The position numbers were made by a program, and so were the translations under genes. This document shows positions 57,931-64,000 of a DNA stretch of 64,000 bases, one piece after another. The stretch is from Polytrichum commune. Its lineage: Eukaryota > Streptophyta > Polytrichopsida > Polytrichales > Polytrichaceae. The first letter of the stretch is position 1, and every line of letters begins with the position of its first letter. The notes under the pieces were generated by a model. The model had not been told where the DNA came from and made no database searches. It saw only the letters and a list, made by a program, of their open reading frames with translations. Location of the stretch: positions 25,469,501 through 25,533,500 of the forward strand of contig OX485805.1 of NCBI GenBank assembly GCA_950295325.1, in the 5' to 3' direction.

Positions 57931-59761
57931 TGTGAGGCCAAATCCACCACCCTTAAGCGTCCTAGTCCGGGTGATGGCTTTGCGAGTCACATGTATCTCT
58001 TACAAACTTGAACCATATGCAAAGTAATTTTTATGTCCAAAAGAACACATATTGTTTCCACTCATTGTACTTTATTAATGTTAGCATCTTGGCTTGTGGT
58101 AGAGTTGGCTTTCTCAAGTGTCCAACCCGTGGCTTTAGCCACACATGCCCTTAAGGACATTCCCCTCGCTCGTTTATTCTTCACTTCCTTTTTCTTGCCA
58201 TTGCAAGAATCTTCCACATTCTCCATTAATAATGCAAGTGAGTTATTTTGACCAAGAGGTGCAAGTGTTGAAAAACACTTTTCTCAATGGTTAAACACAC
58301 TCATACAAACCCACACGTGGCACCAACTAGCCTAAATGAATATAACTTCTTAGCTACCACTAAAGATGGCCTAATGTGATCTAGTTTTTTATGTGCTAAT
58401 ACTTACTACTTGAGCTAGCCTTGCTAACCTCTAGATAGTCTAAATGAATTGTTGCGACTAAAACCCATTAGTTAATGAGTAATTTCCTCCTTGCTTACTT
58501 CCACTAATTAACCACCCACTGTAGCTTCATGGGCATAGGCTAATAACTCAACCGACTCCCAGTATGTAGCCTAGTAATCCATCTTAATGTAGTGGAAATT
58601 CAGCTCCCGACTGCTGCAGTCTACTGTAACCAGAAACCAGCAGCTTAGTGTAGTTGGAAATTCAGCTCCAGCGGCTGCAGTCTACTGTAACCAGAACCAG
58701 CAGCTTAGTGTAGTTGGAAATTCAGCTCCAGCGGCTGCATTCTACTGTAACCAGAACCAACAGCTTAGTGAAGCTTGGAAATTCAGCTCCCGGCTGCTGC
58801 AGTCTACTGTAACCAGAAACCAGCAGCTTAGTGTAGTTGGAAATTCAGCTCCAGCGGCTGCAGTCTACTGTAACCAGAACCAACAGCTTAGTGTAGTTGG
58901 AAATTCAGCTCCAGCGGCTGCAGTCTACTGTAACCAGAACCATCAGCTTAGTGTAGTGGGAAATTCAGCTCCAGCTGCTGCAGTCCACTGTAACTAGAAC
59001 CAACAGCTTAGTGAAGCTTGGGAATTCAACTCCCAGCTGCCGCAGCCTAATGCAACCATAAACTATCTAAATCTTAAACTAGTCACCCCACCCACTAATG
59101 AAGACTTCCACTAACTCAAGATAATCTTCCTACTAACCAACTAATTCCAACCTCTTAATTCTAAATGTTTAACTACCTAATCCCTAACATTATGTCTAAT
59201 GCTAAGAGCTTATCCCAAGTGTGAGAGGTGAGAGAGTAAGCTTAACTAACTAACTTCACTAAGAACTAATGTCTCACACACGTGGCTCAAGCTCTTAAGA
59301 GCTTGCTCCCTTGAGAGCGCTTGATGGAGAGAGAGGCAAATGAGAGAAAAAACACCTTAAGTAGCAAAGAGGAGAGAGGGAGAGAGGGAGAGAGAGGTGA
59401 GGATAGGGTGAGAGGATTAGCACCTCCAATCACAATCCTTTAACCCTCTCCTCCAAAGTAGGGACTAATCCCCATCCACCAAGCTTCCTTCTTCCTAAAC
59501 TAACAAAGTGGATCCAAAAGTGGGCATTTAACCCGCGGAGCTCACCTTGCCTCACCTTACCCTTTACTCACATAATCAAGGCATCCTCTTATTGAAATCA
59601 AACCTTGAAATAACTACACAACACATTCTAATGCCTAAACTTAAATCCACACCACACTTCACTCTTTTTATGTTTTGTGAATAGTCATAACACCTCAAAG
59701 TCAAACTAAAATTGGTTTTGAAGAGTTAATCACCACATGTGGGCACCATTTTGGGCTCACA
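57931..59761 (-). mobile_element. Solo LTR A, inserted in LTR B
   Basis: TGTGAGGCC at 57931 and GGGCTCACA at 59761 are flanked by TCCCC at 57926-57930 and 59762-59766. It is 1831 bp. The minus-strand start TGTGAGCCCAAAATGGTGCC matches LTRs C and D. It contains an eight-unit tandem array. Confidence 0.9.
58582..59055. repeat. Tandem array of eight 60-62-bp units
   Basis: The word TTCAGCTCC (TTCAACTCC in the last unit) recurs at 58599, 58661, 58721, 58782, 58844, 58904, 58964 and 59025. Units alternate between a form with CTCCC plus an AAGCTTGG variant and a form with CTCCAGCGG, in the order A-B-B-A-B-B-B-A. This points to duplication of multi-unit blocks. It lies within solo LTR A. Confidence 0.95.
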
Positions 59762-59876
59762 TCCCCCTAGCCTCATAATTTATTAAAACTCATAGATAGA
59801 TAGAAAAGAATCAAGTTAATTAAGAATAGCCCACCGTAATCGTTAGCAAATCCTCACACTCGGTTAATGGTATAAA

Positions 59877-60020
59877 TTGCGATTTGTTGCTTTGGAGGTC
59901 GCCAAGTCATGTCTCCTTGGTTGGTTGAGGGAGGGAATCTGTACGACACTTAAACGGTCCGAGTTCGACTCCCGTCGAGTTCGTGTGATCGTTTCATGTG
60001 TTACACATGACTTGGTGATG
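59877..60020 (+). other. Possible tRNA-derived (SINE-like) segment inside LTR B
   Basis: AGTTCGACTCC (59962-59972) fits the pol III B-box of tRNA genes. An 11-bp inverted repeat CCAAGTCATGT / ACATGACTTGG (59902-59912, 60005-60015) encloses it. The A-box is not convincing and no flanking duplication was found. Confidence 0.28.
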
Positions 60021-60630
60021 CTAGTGATTTCTAGGCAGGAAATTAGTATCCAACCAACCGGCTCTTACCCATCCTCCTGAGCTATCCGTGTAAATATCAT
60101 TCAATAAATAACGGTCATCGTCATGACCCCCCCTTTTATTCTATTGGTTTTTCTTGGTTCTTTTAAGCATGCTTTTACTAGACTCCCCATGAAACGCCTA
60201 TGCCTTATTCCCCTTTAATGCCCCTAAGGTTAAATTCTCTTCAAGCTCATAATCACCTTTTATCTTAATTTCACCGAGGTCTTTAACACCTTACCTCTCC
60301 CATCCTTGCATACCGAACCCAAGTATTTGAGTAGGGCTTCGCCCTCTCCTCCTTCCCTTTTCTTTTCTTGCTTGCCCGCAACCGACCTTTCCAATAATGT
60401 AATTTGACCTAGCCTTCTTGTCTTCTAGTTTAGGGGTCCACCTTGCCTACTCACCAATATTCCTTCTCCTCATTAATCCATGTGGTCACCTAGGCTAAGG
60501 TCCTAGTAGGAATGCACCAATAATCCCTTGTTTCTTCCGTAATTGCTTAAACGTTACTTAGCCTTATTAACCCCTTTTTGATTAATTTTTCGGTACTTAC
60601 ATGTGAGTGAGATTTTGCGCTCACACCAGA

Positions 60631-61274
60631 CTTTCCAAATGGCGCATTCAATGACTTTAGACTCCCGCCCCAATGCCTTCTTGCTCAGTGTGTTTGGCTT
60701 GCGCAACTTTCAAACGATTTCACATCGTTGTGCTTTGGTCAAGCGGGTTTCCTCATGTCTCATCCATTTCATGTTGTGATTCATCAAATTAGAGGGTTCA
60801 GAAAGCGACATGAATAAGTACGCACCTACCATCTAAGTGCGCACCAACGACTCCGGTTCAAAGTGCGTACTTAAGTGGGAGATTATTGTATAGTTGCACA
60901 CACTTGAGGGCGGTGGACTCTTCAATGGGAACCTAAATGACTTGCGTGGGTCATTATGAAATTAAACCCCTTATATAGGAGATGTTTATAAAGACATCCA
61001 AATGTACGCGTACTAATGACATGCTATAAAATGGACTCGTGTATATATACTAAGCTTTTTATTTAATGTGATAAATGTCTCCGCTACACAAATTCAAATC
61101 ATGAATCAAATAGGCCTTTATTACTCACAAACCTATCACCAAGGTGTTTCCATCACCCGTCATCGCCCGTCCCTCACCACCCGCATTCCCTCCACAAGAG
61201 GGGTTTTTCTAGACAAAACTTAATCAAAAGTCATCTACATGCTTATTTGAAGTTAGAGACTTTAGATGCTTTGA
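60631..61274. other. Spacer between LTR B and the hAT fragment
   Basis: No gene was found. A 10-bp perfect inverted repeat AAGTACGCAC / GTGCGTACTT lies at 60816-60825 and 60863-60872. Confidence 0.4.
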
Positions 61275-61801
61275 TGCACATTTCATGTGCAAATATTCCA
61301 GTTGAAAACATCAAATGGAATGCAGTGATGCTTGTTTGGAAAACATGAAGGATAGTAGAATTCATCCACTTCTTTGAAGGGTGAGTAGCTCTTTATTTTA
61401 AAATTTTTGAACATGTTTATATATACTAATTCTTATTCAATTGCTAAGTTTACCTTCAATTATAATCTTTGACATTATGTTAAAAATGTTCTAAATTTTG
61501 TGGTTGATGAATTAATGTATGCAAGTGAATCAAGCACTTCAAGATGGATATTTTGATTGGGTATAATTGGTTTGATTGCATTATGCTTATATTCACATGT
61601 CATATATGACATAATGTAACTGATATTTTTAAACTTTATTTTTTTGGAAAAAATTATCAAAAAATGTTATTTTTAGAACCCCTCCAAAGTGAATTTGACA
61701 CGTCCAAAAACCGGTTCATTTTCTAAGAACCCGTCCACTGGAAAGGTTTTTTTTTATGAACATATCCATGGACATGTTGGGGACCTTCTGAAAAATCACC
61801 T
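61275..61801. mobile_element. Right-end fragment of the hAT-like family
   Basis: It matches 49560-50090 closely in the same orientation, including 'gtgcaaatattccagttgaa' and the terminal 'gaaaaatcacc'. It lacks the last four terminal bases (ACTG) and the whole left half. This is a dead fragment. Confidence 0.82.
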
Positions 61802-62330
61802 TTCCTCTCGGTAATCAAATCATAGTTCCATCAAAAAGAAGAAAAAAAAAAAAAAAAAACAAGAACAAACGAATCTTCACTTTGGAGATGAATAAGATAA
61901 ACATGTTATGAGCTCCCAAAATGAGGAGGGATGTGGCTACGGCCACGATTTGGGTTTGCTAATCATCTTGCAATAATTTCATGTTTCTGTGAGCCCAAAT
62001 TGATGCCCATATTGGTTGTTAACACTTGTAAAACATTACAAGTGGTGTTTTGGTGATTTATGATTATTCACAAAAATATAAAAAGAGTGAAGCTTGAAGA
62101 AAGCTTAGTTTGAAGCATTAGGCTTTTGTGGAGTTGATTTAAGTAGGAGAAGGACAAACCTTGGTAAAGTGTGGTAGGTAGAAAGCCAAGGTTAGTTAAA
62201 TGTTTGAATTAGGATCCTTGTTGATCATTTGAGGGAGGAAGGCTTAGGAGATAGGATTAGAGCCTACAAAGTAGGAGGAAATCTTGAGGGCTTATCGTGA
62301 GCCTTGAGGGTGCTCACCCCCTCAAACTCA

Positions 62331-62339
62331 CTATATAAT
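62331..62339 (+). promoter_or_regulatory. TATA box of solo LTR D
   Basis: CTATATAAT lies 344 bp into the LTR and is followed by a C/T-rich stretch typical of a plant start region. It would drive plus-strand transcription out of the solo LTR. Confidence 0.5.
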
Positions 62340-62611
62340 CCCTCATTCTTCCCTCATTCATCCTCTCTTCCCTTCGTGCTCCAAGGCACCCCACGTGTTA
62401 TAAGTGTGGGTGTGTTGGAAGCAAGATTGGAGCACATGTGTGTGCTTAGTTTTTAGTTGGAGAGCCAAGGCTAGTTGGCCTTGAAGAGGGCTTGACCTCT
62501 TGTTAGCATTAGTTTTGGTGTGAATAATTTTAAGATATTTTATGGCTTCAAGTTGTAGTACTTGAGTTCATATTTCTTGGGTATTTCTTGAGTAGTCTAG
62601 GTTGTAAGGGG

Positions 62612-63236
62612 CATAACTTCCGAGCAAAAGAAGATACTTTGTTGAAATTTAGAGGGTTAGTAAACAACTTGTTTATATGAACATGGTCAAAATCTGAGGA
62701 TGTTTGGAGTACTAGAGCAGCAGTTATGACATTCTGAACTTCGCCTACACTTTCGAGCTGAAATGGGCATAACTCCTGGAGAGAGGCTTGGAAACGCATG
62801 AAATTTTGAGGGATGCTTTGTTCTTAGGTTTCCTAGTTGTGGTACAAATTTCAAGTCATTCCGAGTAGATGAGAGGGAGATATATCATTCTAAAGTGTTT
62901 TCAAGAGTTGCAGACTAAAAATGCCATAACGTTTTGGCAGAAAATGAAAATAGTTTGAAATTTCAGGGGGTCATAAACAATTAGTTTTTGTGATTGCTCC
63001 CAAAATTTAAAGTTCTTTAGAGCCTGTGAGAGGAAGTTATGACATTCTGAAATTTGGGTAGACTGACACACTAAGATGGTCATAACTGTCGGACAGAAAA
63101 TGGGATAGGTTCACAAATTGGTGAGATGTTTTTTGCTTTGTCTCCCTAGTTACAAATAAAATTTCAGGACATTCCGAGAAGTAATGGGAAAGTTACACTA
63201 TTAGCTAGTAAAGTCTAGGGGAACAAAGGAAGTTTG
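62612..63236. repeat. Four diverged tandem units of 156-157 bp in LTR D
   Basis: CATAAC recurs at 62612, 62768, 62925 and 63081, each followed by a 'gaaaatg'-like word, 'aaattt' and 'ggg', and later 'catTCTGA' or 'cattCCGAG'. The units are diverged but the spacing is regular (156, 157, 156). Confidence 0.8.
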
Positions 63237-63666
63237 TTTGGTTCCATTAGGGATAACCATTAGTTCATTAAACCAATATAGTGGTTGAAGCGTGAGGAGA
63301 AAACTACAATAAGTGACAAGTATTTATCAATACTTAAACTTGTGTAATTCATGGAATCAATAAGCGAGAACTCATGTAGTAGTGTGGAGTCGACGGCAAG
63401 GACTCGCTTCACAAGAGGGATATCTTTGAAGGCATGCGTGGCCAAAGCGGCTAGGTGGACTTTAGAGAAGTACAAGGATGTGACATTACCCGAGATTAAG
63501 GAGTGTAAGAAGACATAGTATAGACTTGGCTAAGTTGTGTATATTCCAACGATAGATTGGAATCATACATTGTGTTACAAAGAGAGAAATCTCTACATGT
63601 CATTATAAACTTCTCCATTCGGGCTAGGATGAAATTGAAGGGTGGAGGCTTTTTGGTGACAGTTTC

Positions 63667-64000
63667 CTATCAATGGAGAAGGTGGTGCAGACCTAAAATT
63701 GTCCATTTATGACCCACTTGCCTTAATTGCACATATTATAACCCAGAAGTGAAAATTTGAAACTACCTAGTTACTGGGCTGTATCTAGCTTCTACAGGAT
63801 TTTCTTAAAGTATAATATATATTATATATGCTTGAATATTAGAATATTCGGTCACCCTGAATCACGAAGCCTTTGAGTCAACTGGCAGTAAGTGGAACTG
63901 ATGATAAGTTAATGTATTCAAGACTGATGGTGTAATAAGGGCCACTTCACACACAAGCCAAGAGCCCTGACCATGAAAATAGGATTCATTAAATAGGATT
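63667..64000. other. AT-rich right edge, nothing recognised
   Basis: No ORF, RNA gene or repeat boundary was seen. Confidence 0.35.

Larger units (their letters stand above)
55864..60625 (-). mobile_element. Solo LTR B, with LTR A nested inside
   Basis: The plus strand starts TGTGAGCAC and ends GCGCTCACA. CCAGA is duplicated at 55859-55863 and 60626-60630. Excluding LTR A and one copy of its target site, it is about 2.9 kb, longer than relatives A, C and D. It shares 'gcgtcctagtccgggtga' with LTR A near its left end. C/T-rich frames inside (56195-57935) show no recognisable proteins. Confidence 0.85.
61988..63661 (+). mobile_element. Solo LTR D
   Basis: It starts TGTGAGCCCAAATTGATGCC and ends TTTTTGGTGACA. 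GTTTC is duplicated at 61983-61987 and 63662-63666. It is 1674 bp and lies in the opposite orientation to A, B and C. The end shares GGGTGGAGG- and CTAGGA-like words with A and C. Confidence 0.9.

Noticed and set aside
56195..58251. Plus-strand ORFs within LTR B/A
   Set aside because: C/T-rich LTR sequence gives Ser/Pro/Leu-rich frames; they cross the LTR A boundary or lack homology.
61836..61862. Poly(A) run as a retroposon tail
   Set aside because: No retroposed sequence or flanking duplication precedes it; it looks like a simple A-rich stretch.
1..64000. CRISPR array, rRNA, tRNA cluster, telomere or bacterial-type operon
   Set aside because: The tandem arrays have no regular spacer/repeat structure, no rRNA or complete tRNA was seen, and spliced genes and plant elements indicate a eukaryotic nuclear sequence.

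Overview
The window is nuclear DNA from a land plant. The clearest host gene is a five-exon TIR-NB-ARC-LRR (TNL) immune receptor on the minus strand at 39209-44315. The only other recognisable host sequence is one exon of a PII (GLB1/GlnB-like) nitrogen sensor at 9379-9447. Everything else that can be classified is transposable element. The AT-rich spacers, nested insertions and large solo LTRs suggest a big, repeat-rich genome. The TNL resembles those of non-seed plants, but I cannot fix the lineage from the sequence alone.

Layout. 1-9.3 kb: dispersed repeats. A 1.9 kb PIF/Harbinger-like element (806-2727) holds a nested pogo-like element. 9.1-25.8 kb: a non-LTR retrotransposon family in three copies. 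One is an 82-bp 3'-end fragment (9129-9210). The second is a 5'-truncated plus-strand copy (about 9578-25836). The third is a 12.0 kb minus-strand copy (11914-23912) inserted into the second, flanked by a 12-bp target duplication. 25.8-28.9 kb: unassigned. 28947-33052: a 4.1 kb TGTGG...CCACA element with a 5-bp target duplication, TCCGGA-rich, with one protein-coding ORF. 33325-34801: solo LTR C. 34.8-39.2 kb: repeats and one weak gene-like island. 39.2-44.3 kb: the TNL. 45.7-47.9 kb: repeats matching the left end of the window. 48468-50094: a hAT-like element. 50941-51185: a Mutator-like MITE. 54222-54557: a near-perfect foldback hairpin. 55864-60625: solo LTR B containing solo LTR A (57931-59761). 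61988-63661: solo LTR D.

The most unusual system is the non-LTR retrotransposon. ORF1 carries RRM-like modules. ORF2 starts on an ATG that overlaps the ORF1 stop codon. It encodes a 2A-like ribosome-skipping motif (GDIELNPGP), an APE endonuclease, a YADD reverse transcriptase, RNase H, a CCHC knuckle and a C-terminal restriction-like-endonuclease (RLE)-like domain. APE + RT + RNase H + RLE is the architecture described for the Dualen/RandI clade of Chlamydomonas, and finding it with a 2A motif in a land plant is notable. The 12 kb copy has two visible lesions in ORF2: an out-of-frame C18 homopolymer and one TGA. All copies end in a shared 3' module with small hairpins and a TTTTC-type pyrimidine tail, not a terminal poly(A).

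All gene models, domain calls and family names come from reading the sequence by eye. No database search was run.
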